Position numbers and translations under genes: made by a program. From contig JRUP01000004.1 in the NCBI GenBank assembly GCA_000773965.1, forward strand, positions 1 to 64,000: a stretch of DNA of 64,000 nt, in the 5' to 3' direction. This document shows, piece after piece, positions 1-9,091 of this stretch. Numbering within the stretch: the stretch's first letter is position 1; every line of letters begins with the position of its first letter. The stretch is from Enterobacter cancerogenus. Lineage in GTDB: Bacteria > Pseudomonadota > Gammaproteobacteria > Enterobacterales > Enterobacteriaceae. The notes beneath the pieces were generated by a model that was given only the letters and a program-made list of their open reading frames with translations, was not told where the DNA came from and did no database searches.

Positions 1-3000
1 AGTGATGCACCCGGCGCTTCGGTGTCAGCCGGCCAGGTGAAGCGTTTCCACACCGGTTGCTGATTCATGTAGGTGAGCTTCTGGCTGTCGATAATCAGGT
101 CAGTCTGCATCACGTCTGCAGCCGTACCAGGACGCAGCTCAAAGTGCAGCCCGGCCTCGCCGCGGGTAAACACCACGTCAGAAATCCGGCTAAGCTGATT
201 AAGCGCCTGCAGAAAAGCCGGGTTAAACGTCAGCCCCTGAGCGTTGATGCTGTCCGGTATCCAGCGGGTGCCTTCGCGGTGCAGCACGCCGCTCAGACGC
301 GACTGCAGGAAGCGGGTGATGCGTCCGTTCTCTACGTTCAGATATTTCGCCAGCAGCGGCAGTGACACTTCACTGCTGACATTTTTAAACGGATAGCGGC
401 CGCCAAACGCGCTGTTCCACTCATTCACCACCGCCCGCTGCCATTGGGCGTTCAGGCTGCCCGCAGCCGGCATCAGCACCTGCTGCCAGGCCTGCTCCAT
501 CGGACGCACAAACATCGCCTGTCCGAAACCACTCCACTCCTGTCCCAGCCCGGCGGCGACCAGGCTGCCGTAATCACGCGTGTCAGTCAGGTCCACGGTT
601 TTCCCCTGAAACACCGTCTGCGCCAGCGTCTGCGTCATGGCCTGCGGGTCTGCTGCGTTGGTGACCTGCTGCAGGCGCAGACGCACCTGAGTCACGCGCG
701 TCAGGAAGGTGCGCAGGCTCATACTGCTGCTGCCCTGACTGTCAGTCAGCGCCAGCAGCGGGCCGAAAGTCGCATCGAGTGGGCCGCTCGGGCCGCTGTT
801 CTGGTCAATGGCAGGGAGCTTTTCGCGGTTAAAGAGGTTCTGCGCGGATTTCACCAGTGAGTCGCCAATCGCGCCGCCGCTCTGTGCAGTGCGGCCCTGC
901 ACATTAAGCGTGTTCATTAATGCCACCAGCGGCGACTGTCTGACGTCTGCCATCAGCGTGAGCTGGTCGATAGCGTCTGAAAGCGTCGGTGCCGGCTGCA
1001 GGCGCAGGCTGTTCAGGAAGTTCAGCCAGGCGGCGCTATAATCGGCAAAGTAACGGCTGGTGAGCCGCGCTTCCAGCGCTTCGGGTGAGGATGCATCACC
1101 GGCAGACGGCGGCGCATCACTCAGTACCCAGTCCATCTCCTCACGCCGCTCCCTCGCCACTTTTTCAATCGCGGGTTTAACGCCGTCTTCCCACGCCTGA
1201 CGGGTGAACATGCCGGGCACCACTTCATCGGTGGTAAACAGGCGACCCGCATCCGTATCGCCGGTCATGTCTGCCAGTCGCATATCAGCGTACTGGTGCT
1301 TCACCTCTGACAGCACCCGCTGATATTGGCGGGACTCGCTGTTAGTCACTCCCATCTGGCGAACCAGCAGGGCGCGCACCTGCCCGACCAACTCCGGGTC
1401 TGCTTTCAGCGCCCACTCAGGATGAGCATTGAGATTATCTGCATAGAAAGTCAGCAGCGGACTCCCGGCGCCCTGCCAGTATGCCTTGTCGACACCCTGC
1501 CGCTGCGTCCAGTTCTGCATCAGTGCCTGGCTGAACCAACTGGGGTCCATACGTTCAGGGCGCGTCAGCATCAGATACAACCTGAGCTGCGTGTAGGCCT
1601 GCTTTGACTGCGTTTCCCGCAATGGGCTGTCAGGTGGGAGTGAGGCATAGGCTTTCAGTGCGTCAGTAAGCTGCAAGGCTGCTGCATCGCGCAGCAGAGG
1701 CAGCGCCGCCTTACGGTAAGGAGGCCACAGGGCAGACAGCAGTTCATCATTCTGGCTAAGCCCGGCGCGCTCATACCATGGCACACCATGTTCTGAGCGA
1801 TACTGCAGGCGAGCCAGCGTATCCTGAAGTTCAGCCAGCGCTTTCATGCGCTGTTCAGGTGATTGATTCGGTTTAGCGGCAAGTGCAGCATGGGCATTTA
1901 CGTCAGCAATCTGCCTGTGGTTAGTCACGTAAGCAATGGATATCCACGCGACCCAGCCCACCATCGCCAGAGAAACACAGGGCGCCACAACCTTTCGCCA
2001 TGGAATGCCGGGTTTATGAGGACGAAGCCCGGCAGGAAGTGTCTGAACTGACTCAGGCAGAACATCCCAGCACTTATCCATGCGCCAGTGGTGCCTGGCA
2101 GCTCGCTCAGCATCGGCAGAAGGCTGGCTGAACACAAGCCCTGCGAACGGTAGCGGGCTAAACGGGTTGAGCATCATTGAGAGAGGTGCGGTTATCTTCT
2201 CAGGCTCACGGAGCAACTGGTCGGCGAGCTTCAAAAGAAAGTTATGTTTTATCTCACCACAGATTTGCTGCAGCCCTTGCGAGATGAGTTCCGGCGTCAG
2301 GGCACTAAGCTTTTCTGTTAATTCCTCGATATGGCAACCAGCAGGCAGCAGTAAACCTGTAGCCTGCACAATGCGGCCTTCCGGCTCACCGTTACGTGGA
2401 TGCAGGGACCAGACGTACAGCGGCAGCTTCCAGCCCAGCGCATCCATCCGAGCGCGAATGGCATGAGAAATGGAATCCATGAAGCTGTCAGAAGTTACCG
2501 GAAGAGGTTTTACTGTTCCCGGTTCTGAGAACTGGTCGAAATCGGAGGTGATCCAAACCAGCCCATCCACCGGACGACGGCGCAATTTGCGTAGCGCCAT
2601 CAGCCAGGCAGTGTCTGTTGGCCTACTGAGGTCACCACCCCATAGCAACAGCGTGCCGCGGTCTTCCTGCCAGAGTTGAGCCGTAAGACCTGGGGTTATC
2701 AGCTCCACCTCAGCGACAGTGCCGGTTACCAGCAGAATACGTGCTTTACGCCCCCAGCGACGACCGTAGAGGTTACGCATGGCGTCACGGATGGTCTCGA
2801 CCGTAACGTTACAGGGAGCTGTCCGCTCAACGCGTCCCTCATCGACAGGCAGAACATTTTTGTGTTTTAACTGAAAGCGATACCAGCCCTGTTTGATGGC
2901 AAGTGTAATGGTTTTGCCATGGCGCAACAGCATCAATAAAATCAGGACACCAGCAATGACCAACCCTTTATGTAACGGAGTATGCAGCTCCATTTGATCG

Positions 3001-3098
3001 CATAAGTGCCAAATACCCCAGGCAATTCCGCCTGCTAAAAGCGCGGAGAAGCCCAGCCTTCCCCAGTCTCCGCGCCATGCTGAATCACCCGTGTTCAT
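1..3098 (-). CDS. tssM: TssM (IcmF/VasK) T6SS inner-membrane core protein, C-terminus outside window
   Basis: The frame is open from the ATG at 3098 to the window edge, giving about 1032 visible residues; the stop lies beyond base 1. TssM is the inner-membrane component of the TssJLM complex that anchors the T6SS. Two hydrophobic segments near residues 13-33 and 44-59 and a third near 368-390 give the usual TssM topology, with a cytoplasmic domain between spans two and three and a large periplasmic part after it. The cytoplasmic domain lacks a recognisable Walker A motif: the expected P-loop position reads VTGTVAEVEL, without GK[ST]. The visible end, with motifs such as FNRE and WKRFTWP, fits the C-terminal ImcF-related region. 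Its start overlaps the previous gene by 14 bases, implying translational coupling. Confidence 0.93.
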   Translation of the reverse strand, partial: MNTGDSAWRGDWGRLGFSALLAGGIAWGIWHLCDQMELHTPLHKGLVIAGVLILLMLLRHGKTITLAIKQGWYRFQLKHKNVLPVDEGRVERTAPCNVTVETIRDAMRNLYGRRWGRKARILLVTGTVAEVELITPGLTAQLWQEDRGTLLLWGGDLSRPTDTAWLMALRKLRRRPVDGLVWITSDFDQFSEPGTVKPLPVTSDSFMDSISHAIRARMDALGWKLPLYVWSLHPRNGEPEGRIVQATGLLLPAGCHIEELTEKLSALTPELISQGLQQICGEIKHNFLLKLADQLLREPEKITAPLSMMLNPFSPLPFAGLVFSQPSADAERAARHHWRMDKCWDVLPESVQTLPAGLRPHKPGIPWRKVVAPCVSLAMVGWVAWISIAYVTNHRQIADVNAHAALAAKPNQSPEQRMKALAELQDTLARLQYRSEHGVPWYERAGLSQNDELLSALWPPYRKAALPLLRDAAALQLTDALKAYASLPPDSPLRETQSKQAYTQLRLYLMLTRPERMDPSWFSQALMQNWTQRQGVDKAYWQGAGSPLLTFYADNLNAHPEWALKADPELVGQVRALLVRQMGVTNSESRQYQRVLSEVKHQYADMRLADMTGDTDAGRLFTTDEVVPGMFTRQAWEDGVKPAIEKVARERREEMDWVLSDAPPSAGDASSPEALEARLTSRYFADYSAAWLNFLNSLRLQPAPTLSDAIDQLTLMADVRQSPLVALMNTLNVQGRTAQSGGAIGDSLVKSAQNLFNREKLPAIDQNSGPSGPLDATFGPLLALTDSQGSSSMSLRTFLTRVTQVRLRLQQVTNAADPQAMTQTLAQTVFQGKTVDLTDTRDYGSLVAAGLGQEWSGFGQAMFVRPMEQAWQQVLMPAAGSLNAQWQRAVVNEWNSAFGGRYPFKNVSSEVSLPLLAKYLNVENGRITRFLQSRLSGVLHREGTRWIPDSINAQGLTFNPAFLQALNQLSRISDVVFTRGEAGLHFELRPGTAADVMQTDLIIDSQKLTYMNQQPVWKRFTWPADTEAPGAS

Positions 3099-4239
3099 CG
3101 TTTCGGTTCCCTGTTTGCACTGTATTAATAAATTTCTGCTCACCATCTGTAGAAATCATCAGACAGTCTGCTTTTTGTATGTTCACGATATCGCTGGCGA
3201 CTGCTGCCATTATCCATGGAGAAAAGGGGCCGCTGAGCCCGGCATATTTTTCCAGCCAGTGGAGTTGTTCAGGTTTCCAGTGCCCTGTATATATGACAGC
3301 GGACTCCAGCAGAACAGGAAATAAATCGCCCCATGCAAACTGATCGCCGATGATACAAGCAGTGGCACAGGCCTGAGTCTGCGTAGAGAAAAACGTATCC
3401 AGTGATTTATTCATATCACCCTTATCTAACGACATTGGCCGCAGCAGGCAGGCATCATGAGAAAGTTGATATTTTGTGGCAACATCATCTGATGTCAGCA
3501 ACACAGAGGCCAGGACGTCGCTATAACACCCTTTTCCCTGAGTCTGATGCACTAGAATAAGATCCACATCCAGCGTTGGCGATTTGATCCGTTCTTCCAG
3601 CCAGATAAAGGTCTTTGCGTTCTGTATATTCAAAACAGGCGCAGGGCACAAAGAAACTATGTCCTGCCAGACCTTTGAAAATTCGTCCTGAAGTATCAGA
3701 GGATCTTCCTGCGAATCCGTCAGCAAAGTGGCACTAAGCGGTAAGTCTGATGGAACCCTGACAAGGGCATCACAGGCACATTCAAGTAGTTGTGAGAAGC
3801 AGTGTTCAGGAGTGGGGTGATGAAAATGCCGAGTCAAAGTTGTGTGCTGCATCTGCTCAACTGAGGCCTGCAAAAAACGAGATGGCGTGAGAGCATCCGG
3901 AAAAATGACACCGCTATGAAGTACAACAATGTTTCTCCCGGCCCATTCAGTCCATTGTTGCTGAGCGTAATCTGCCTCATTAGCCTCGAACTCGTGCCTA
4001 TCAAATGCACTATTGAAGAGCCAACCCCGTAGACAAAGGAAGAAAAACCAAATAACTATGGGGCTTGCTGTGACGACCCAAATATTGAATGCCTGTGAAG
4101 GTCCTGAAAGCTTATTAGCATGCAGGACAAACAGCATCACACTCCCTACAGCTGCAACAACTCCCAACATAAGCCAAAGAACAAAGGAAGGCTCTTCAGG
4201 CTTTTCGGATACCGTTGATTTCTCACGCTCCCAGCTCAT
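3085..4239 (-). CDS. T6SS-cluster membrane protein of unknown function
   Basis: The protein has 384 residues. Two strong membrane spans lie near residues 19-41 and 49-73, joined by a short loop, and are followed by a soluble domain of about 300 residues. I recognise no catalytic motif. The gene starts 3 bases after the PAAR stop and its end overlaps the tssM start by 14 bases, so it is almost certainly co-translated with T6SS core genes. Its job could be assembly or regulation of the membrane complex, or it could be an immunity factor for the upstream cargo; the sequence does not decide. The AGGAT upstream of the ATG serves as ribosome binding site. Confidence 0.8.
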   Translation of the reverse strand: MSWEREKSTVSEKPEEPSFVLWLMLGVVAAVGSVMLFVLHANKLSGPSQAFNIWVVTASPIVIWFFFLCLRGWLFNSAFDRHEFEANEADYAQQQWTEWAGRNIVVLHSGVIFPDALTPSRFLQASVEQMQHTTLTRHFHHPTPEHCFSQLLECACDALVRVPSDLPLSATLLTDSQEDPLILQDEFSKVWQDIVSLCPAPVLNIQNAKTFIWLEERIKSPTLDVDLILVHQTQGKGCYSDVLASVLLTSDDVATKYQLSHDACLLRPMSLDKGDMNKSLDTFFSTQTQACATACIIGDQFAWGDLFPVLLESAVIYTGHWKPEQLHWLEKYAGLSGPFSPWIMAAVASDIVNIQKADCLMISTDGEQKFINTVQTGNRNDEHG

Positions 4240-4242
4240 TAA

Positions 4243-4509
4243 TTATCCTATTACACAATCCGGTGCGCTGGATATCAGCTGACAACCACATTCACAGCGG
4301 CAACCATCCACAGCAATCGCGTTACCGTCTGAGGACCATTCAGGCGAACCTTCAATAATGCTGTTAATCCTATGACCTTCTTTCGGACAGCTAACCTTAT
4401 CTCCGATCAGAGCAACCTTTTTGCCATTAACAATCATGGTCGAGGATGCAGAAAGCACCTGACCTCCATGTGTAGTTTTATCACCGAACAATACGAAACC
4501 TTTAGACAT
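4243..4509 (-). CDS. PAAR-domain T6SS spike-tip protein
   Basis: This is an 88-residue protein made of a single PAAR domain. PAAR proteins form the sharp cone on the VgrG trimer and bind zinc near the tip. The repeated GDKTTHGG and GDKVSCPKEGH segments and the Cys-rich CRCECGCQL near residues 70-78 match the family pattern, with His and Cys available as metal ligands. There is no N- or C-terminal extension, so it is a stand-alone tip and not an evolved effector. A good ribosome binding site (AAGGAAG) precedes the ATG. It follows the putative effector and immunity genes and precedes the T6SS core genes. Confidence 0.9.
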   Translation of the reverse strand: MSKGFVLFGDKTTHGGQVLSASSTMIVNGKKVALIGDKVSCPKEGHRINSIIEGSPEWSSDGNAIAVDGCRCECGCQLISSAPDCVIG

Positions 4510-4541
4510 GGCAATCTTCCTTTTACTATATAAACAGATAG

Positions 4542-5885
4542 TTAGTTGACTGGCTGTACATTTTCAATAACCGTCCAGAAAAACAGGTTCGGATCTTTCT
4601 CTGGTGAGATCTTCACAAATTCTTGAGATTCAATAGTTCTTATTTCCTGCACAACGGCATCGACGCCACTTCTTGGCGAACCACAGTTTTTTTCGTCCGG
4701 AGTGTTATTCAAATCTTTGCAAATCATAAAATCGCCCAATACTTTCACGGTACTGCCTTTCGTTGGGCTGGATAGTTTCGGTTCTACAAAGGGATATGAA
4801 GCAATACCATGCGACACAGTAACCGCACGATTCATTTCACCTTTAACATAAAAGGAGGTAACATTAGAATCACCGGTAAGATGTACCTTAATTAAATCAC
4901 CCTTACCTGTAGTCACTAAATAAAAGTAGTCATCACCAGCAGGGTACTGTACAACGTTCAATCCGTTATCGTATTTATTAAAAAGCAACTTGTAGTTATC
5001 GCTGCTGCCATCAGTATTATTTTTCGCTGCAGCATTTGCTGTATAAACATACCATGCAGGCTTTGCTTTCCCCTCAAGAAGCATTGCAATTTTACGTTCA
5101 TTATCAACAATATAAAATTGTTTTATTTTGTATTTAACCCCATCCAAATGCGGAAATAATATTTTATTAACAACTCCACTTCGTACATTAATTGATAAGA
5201 TCGCAGAAAACCCATGCCCATCATTATCTTCAACAAATGCACTGGTGTATAAAGTATCCCCGCCATTAGAAATAGAGGCAAAGTCTCCAAGTGATTTAAG
5301 CGAGTAACTTATGTTTTTTGGTAAATGAACCGCTGTCAACTTATTACCCTTCATGATCTTTGATAAAAGAGAAAAGTGCTTATCAAAAAGAGCAATGGTT
5401 ATATTATTTTTATCTTCAAAGAAAACTCGGTGAGCTTTCTCTGAGGCATTGCTTGCTGCACTGGAAAACATGATTCTGGATATAGGGGTATTCATACTGT
5501 AAGAATAAACATTATGTCCATCGGTAAAGATACAATCACCATTATTTGAAGAAATAATAACATTATTCATGGGCGCAACTCTGGAGTATACACCTCTAGG
5601 TGGAAGCAGCGTTTTCTTAACTCCAGACTTAACATTTGCAAGCCATAAATATTGACTTGATCCACCAACTCCACCACAGATAACCCCTGTAGTCGCATTG
5701 AAATCCATACTACCACGCAAATTATATCCAATTAGCTTTCGGTCTTTAACATCTGGGCAGTTCCATAAATAAAGATTGAGATTTTTGATGTCCTCAACAA
5801 GATAATACTGGCTACTCGCAAGGGCATTTAATGAAAACATCAATGAATATAAAACAACAAGAAATTTAGGGTGAGTTAATTGCAT
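4542..5885 (-). CDS. Exported protein of unknown family in the vgrG cassette
   Basis: The 447-residue protein starts with a typical Sec signal peptide (hydrophobic core near residues 8-20, probable cleavage after ALA-S near residue 24). The mature part is rich in short beta-type segments with Gly and Asn turns, suggestive of a propeller-like or all-beta fold; this is inference from composition. Paired Cys residues (WNCPD, VICGG, GDCIF, MICKD, KNCGS) fit an oxidising periplasmic setting. I recognise no family. Codon use is clearly AT-richer than in the flanking T6SS core genes. The ATG at 5885 has no good Shine-Dalgarno, but the signal peptide supports this start. A periplasmic immunity or accessory role for the 751-residue protein upstream is plausible but unproven. 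Confidence 0.75.
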   Translation of the reverse strand: MQLTHPKFLVVLYSLMFSLNALASSQYYLVEDIKNLNLYLWNCPDVKDRKLIGYNLRGSMDFNATTGVICGGVGGSSQYLWLANVKSGVKKTLLPPRGVYSRVAPMNNVIISSNNGDCIFTDGHNVYSYSMNTPISRIMFSSAASNASEKAHRVFFEDKNNITIALFDKHFSLLSKIMKGNKLTAVHLPKNISYSLKSLGDFASISNGGDTLYTSAFVEDNDGHGFSAILSINVRSGVVNKILFPHLDGVKYKIKQFYIVDNERKIAMLLEGKAKPAWYVYTANAAAKNNTDGSSDNYKLLFNKYDNGLNVVQYPAGDDYFYLVTTGKGDLIKVHLTGDSNVTSFYVKGEMNRAVTVSHGIASYPFVEPKLSSPTKGSTVKVLGDFMICKDLNNTPDEKNCGSPRSGVDAVVQEIRTIESQEFVKISPEKDPNLFFWTVIENVQPVN

Positions 5886-5903
5886 AAATAAGTCGATTTT
5901 AAT

Positions 5904-6809
5904 CTAGTTGTTAACTACACACCGGAAAACATAGGTAGGTAGAATTCCATCTTTATCATAATTGAAAACGGAATCCTTTTTGAAATTAGGCCTGGGAGTC
6001 GGAAAAGATGATTGTCTAAACATTGTTAAAGCATACTGATCATCTCCACCTACAGCTCCGCGCAGAACCTTTTTATCTCCAGTTTCTGGACCCCGAGGGT
6101 TATTCACTGGAGAGTGTTCATAATAATCTCGTGCATACCAGTCGTTTGTCCATTCTTTGCCACTTAATCCCATATCATAAATACCCAAAGGATTCGGTGG
6201 GTATTTACCAATTGGATACAATGGCAAATATAAACCCCCAGTGAATTTTTGCATTTCATCATATGTAGGATAATTTCTTCCATGTTCTATCTTTCCATTG
6301 TCGGTAGCAAAAGGTAAATACTTACCCTCTGAACGAGCCGCATACTCCCACTGAGCCTCTGTAGGTAAATCCACTTTTTTACCCGATTGTTCTCCAAACC
6401 ATAAGCAATAATCTTTTGCCTGCTGCCAGGTTGCGAACGCAGAGTAATCATCCCCAAGCAGTAGTGGATAGTCTTTGATAAAAGGGCTAACAGGTGGTCT
6501 TTTTTTACCTGTTATTTCAAGATATGTATTATAGTCCTTATTAGTTACCTTATACTTTGAAATCATAAACCCGCTAAGTATCACCTTATGTAATTTCTTA
6601 TCATCTTGTTGAATACTATAAGGTATATGCTCACCAATCAAAGGGCCAAAGTCTCCCATCATAAATTCACCGCCTTTAACAACGGTCATGTTTGAGATTG
6701 ATTTTTCGAGTAACTTATTGGCTAATTCTGATTTTTTTGACGAGTTGTCACAGGCGACAAGAGTGAAAGCAAGCAATATGAATATTTTTTTTATTTCATT
6801 GTTTAACAT
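5904..6809 (-). CDS. SUMF1/FGE-fold lipoprotein, probably not catalytic
   Basis: The protein has 301 residues. The N-terminus is a lipoprotein signal ending in the lipobox LVAC, so the mature chain starts at Cys20. The rest follows the formylglycine-generating-enzyme (FGE-sulfatase, EgtB/PvdO) fold: GGEFMMGD near residue 46, KVTNKDYNTYLEITG, LPTEAQWEYAAR, the GLSGKEWTNDWY segment, VLRGAVGG and a final VFRCV. In active FGE the segment after RGG carries the copper-binding Cys pair; here it reads RGAVGGDDQYALTMFRQ, with no Cys. That argues for a structural or binding role. The gene starts 11 bases after the putative effector stop. Its outer-envelope location and position suit an immunity or accessory protein. 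AGGGTG precedes the ATG. Confidence 0.85.
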   Translation of the reverse strand: MLNNEIKKIFILLAFTLVACDNSSKKSELANKLLEKSISNMTVVKGGEFMMGDFGPLIGEHIPYSIQQDDKKLHKVILSGFMISKYKVTNKDYNTYLEITGKKRPPVSPFIKDYPLLLGDDYSAFATWQQAKDYCLWFGEQSGKKVDLPTEAQWEYAARSEGKYLPFATDNGKIEHGRNYPTYDEMQKFTGGLYLPLYPIGKYPPNPLGIYDMGLSGKEWTNDWYARDYYEHSPVNNPRGPETGDKKVLRGAVGGDDQYALTMFRQSSFPTPRPNFKKDSVFNYDKDGILPTYVFRCVVNN

Positions 6810-6820
6810 TACGAATCACC

Positions 6821-9076
6821 CTACGCCATTTGTGAATTAGAGTTGTGCGTCTCATCAATGAACGCAACATATTCAGCCATCTCATCTTCCGGGATTCGCT
6901 TAAATGGCTCGTCAGGATCAACAGTGTCAGGAAGTCTTTCATAAAGCGTATGAAGATTACGCTCATATTGAGTGGAATAGCTTCCCATAAAACCAAACTC
7001 CGTCATCCCCAAGAATTCAAGCAATGTTTTTTCATTGACCTTTGCATTCCCTTTTCCTTCCGCAGGGGTGGTCGTCATATGCTGCATCACATTGTTATAA
7101 TCAGCTTGGCTCTGCACCCATGTAAAACAACGCATTATCGCCTCTTTCCTTAATTGCATTACCCCCCATTTTTTTGTGTCTTTCTTTTGATTTTTGGGAT
7201 CAATAATATCAAGCGCATTGAAATCCATTAGCTGTGCTATAATTGTTCCTTTCGTCTCAGGTGGTGTATACTTTAACTGATCTGGATTGGAGATAATGCT
7301 CTCCATCAACCTTACTCGTTTATCTTCATTGTTGAGCGCATCTTTTAAAGTATTTAAAACATCAAAAACCTCCTCCCCCATAGATGAAGCCATATCTGCC
7401 CCCGCCTGCACACCTCTGGCGGCCAATATGATTGGAATAGCGCATAATGCCTGAAATGAACCTGGTTGCATCATATCCTCAAGCTTCTGATAATCCACAT
7501 TCCTAAGCATATACATAAAGCCTTTCATAAAAGAAGAAAATGAATTTCCATCAACCTCAAAGCCTAAAGAACCCTTGGCACCAAAGCCCCAGCATAATGC
7601 TGCCTTACAATAAATCCTGAAGCGGCTGTTAATATATGTGACGTAAAAAACAGCAGATCCCCCTGCACCAACCTGGGCAGTTACCCCGAGAGTCAGAGTT
7701 GCAATAGCCGTAAACTTCGCCTCTTTATTCACAATTTGCTTGTTACTGTCATGAGCAATTTGCTTGTCGTCATCAGGATGTGGATCAAACCATTCAATAG
7801 CACCGCTAACATTACCTCCCGCCTGAACACCAGCAAAAGCGCCAATTTCGCTACTAGCCTTCACATCAGGTTGCGGAATAGTCAGATTAATCTTCCTCTG
7901 GCCGGGAGGTGGCGGTGGTGTAAGCTTCGCCGGACTTCCTTTAATCCCATAGCCTTTTGCCATTTCTCCACTAAAATCAGCTTCTACACCCAGTTCAATC
8001 CCCAGGCTTGCCCCGGCATTGCCGGATAACACCGCATTAATCGTGTAGCGGATAGCCCCCATATTACAGACACCGCCTTCTACACCCGCAGTTGCTTTAG
8101 CAGGAAACAACAATGCAATACCAAGTCGATCAGGAATAAAAAGTTCAGCAGATGCTTTTGCCTCACCCAATGCAAAACTTGAATGGCCTTCCATCTTTGC
8201 GGAGGCTTTCTTTTCTAATGGATTAAACTCAGCAGACAGCCCGACTCCCTGACTGTAGCGCATCAGTTGAGCTTGCGCGCTTATGTCGACATATTGATGA
8301 TAAGTAGATTCATCATCGGGCTTATCGTTTTCTTTGGGCCATGTAAGCCCTTTATTCATTTTTTTCGCCCAGTCAGTAAGAACCACATTACTGGCTTCTA
8401 TTAGTTCACCTTCAAACTTAAGGCTGACCGCCGCTTCTTTTAATTCTTTCTTCAACTCTTCAGTATCAATAACCCCCGAACGAACTTTTTTTTTCGTTTC
8501 ATTGCAATTATCATCTACACCAGTAACTTCTTTATCTTTATATTTAATGAAACTGGCCTCACCGCTTTCCTTATCCACCACACCAAGTTTGTACTTTCGC
8601 CAATGACTACGAATTTTATCGGAGCGGACATATGTACTTTTAAACCCGGCAGTCTTATTAAGAGGAATCAATTCCATAAGGCCTATTGCGGAGCCCTTAG
8701 AGTTCTCATCAAGCAGTTCCCCCTCAGGAACCTGTGCGGTAATTACTTTAAGTTCTGCCTTTAATTTTGCGTTAGCGTCATTGAGTTGTTGATAGGTACT
8801 CTGAAGTTTGCTGTCGTAAGCACGTTGTGGTTTCTTACCTGCCTGAGTCAACATTTCGAAATTGAGTTCATCCAGAGCAATCTGCGCTTTCTTCTGATTC
8901 TCCAGCAACGCTGTCATTTTTAGTTGTTCCTGTATAAGGAAGCGGTTATCTTTTGCATCAACGCAAAGTAATGTTGCACTGCCCGGGTGAAAATAAACCT
9001 GAGGGCTATGATCTCCGTTGACGACAGTGTTTTTACTCACGTTATCCAGACTACTTTGCTGTGTACCTTTAGCCAT
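6821..9076 (-). CDS. Putative T6SS cargo effector, 751 residues, unknown family
   Basis: The gene lies 15 bases downstream of vgrG and has a strong ribosome binding site (AGGGAG). There is no signal peptide, as expected for T6SS cargo. Residues about 50-115 are Lys/Glu/Leu-rich and probably form a coiled coil. From about 265 to 510 the chain has repeated stretches of alternating small/polar and hydrophobic residues (for example SFALGEAKASAELF and LTLGVTAQVGAGGSAVF), like amphipathic beta strands, with a Pro-run linker (PPPPPGQR) near residue 388. A hydrophobic segment follows near 545-560, then a mostly helical C-terminus. I know no enzyme motif here. The pattern suggests a membrane-acting toxin, but this is inference. 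No DUF4123 or DUF1795 adaptor gene separates it from vgrG. Confidence 0.8.
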   Translation of the reverse strand: MAKGTQQSSLDNVSKNTVVNGDHSPQVYFHPGSATLLCVDAKDNRFLIQEQLKMTALLENQKKAQIALDELNFEMLTQAGKKPQRAYDSKLQSTYQQLNDANAKLKAELKVITAQVPEGELLDENSKGSAIGLMELIPLNKTAGFKSTYVRSDKIRSHWRKYKLGVVDKESGEASFIKYKDKEVTGVDDNCNETKKKVRSGVIDTEELKKELKEAAVSLKFEGELIEASNVVLTDWAKKMNKGLTWPKENDKPDDESTYHQYVDISAQAQLMRYSQGVGLSAEFNPLEKKASAKMEGHSSFALGEAKASAELFIPDRLGIALLFPAKATAGVEGGVCNMGAIRYTINAVLSGNAGASLGIELGVEADFSGEMAKGYGIKGSPAKLTPPPPPGQRKINLTIPQPDVKASSEIGAFAGVQAGGNVSGAIEWFDPHPDDDKQIAHDSNKQIVNKEAKFTAIATLTLGVTAQVGAGGSAVFYVTYINSRFRIYCKAALCWGFGAKGSLGFEVDGNSFSSFMKGFMYMLRNVDYQKLEDMMQPGSFQALCAIPIILAARGVQAGADMASSMGEEVFDVLNTLKDALNNEDKRVRLMESIISNPDQLKYTPPETKGTIIAQLMDFNALDIIDPKNQKKDTKKWGVMQLRKEAIMRCFTWVQSQADYNNVMQHMTTTPAEGKGNAKVNEKTLLEFLGMTEFGFMGSYSTQYERNLHTLYERLPDTVDPDEPFKRIPEDEMAEYVAFIDETHNSNSQMA

Positions 9077-9091
9077 TTCTAACTCCCTGAA

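Noticed and set aside
57..2870. A row of plus-strand ORFs of 60-140 residues
   Set aside because: They lie opposite the continuous tssM frame on the minus strand, which is open to the window edge and has clear TssM features.
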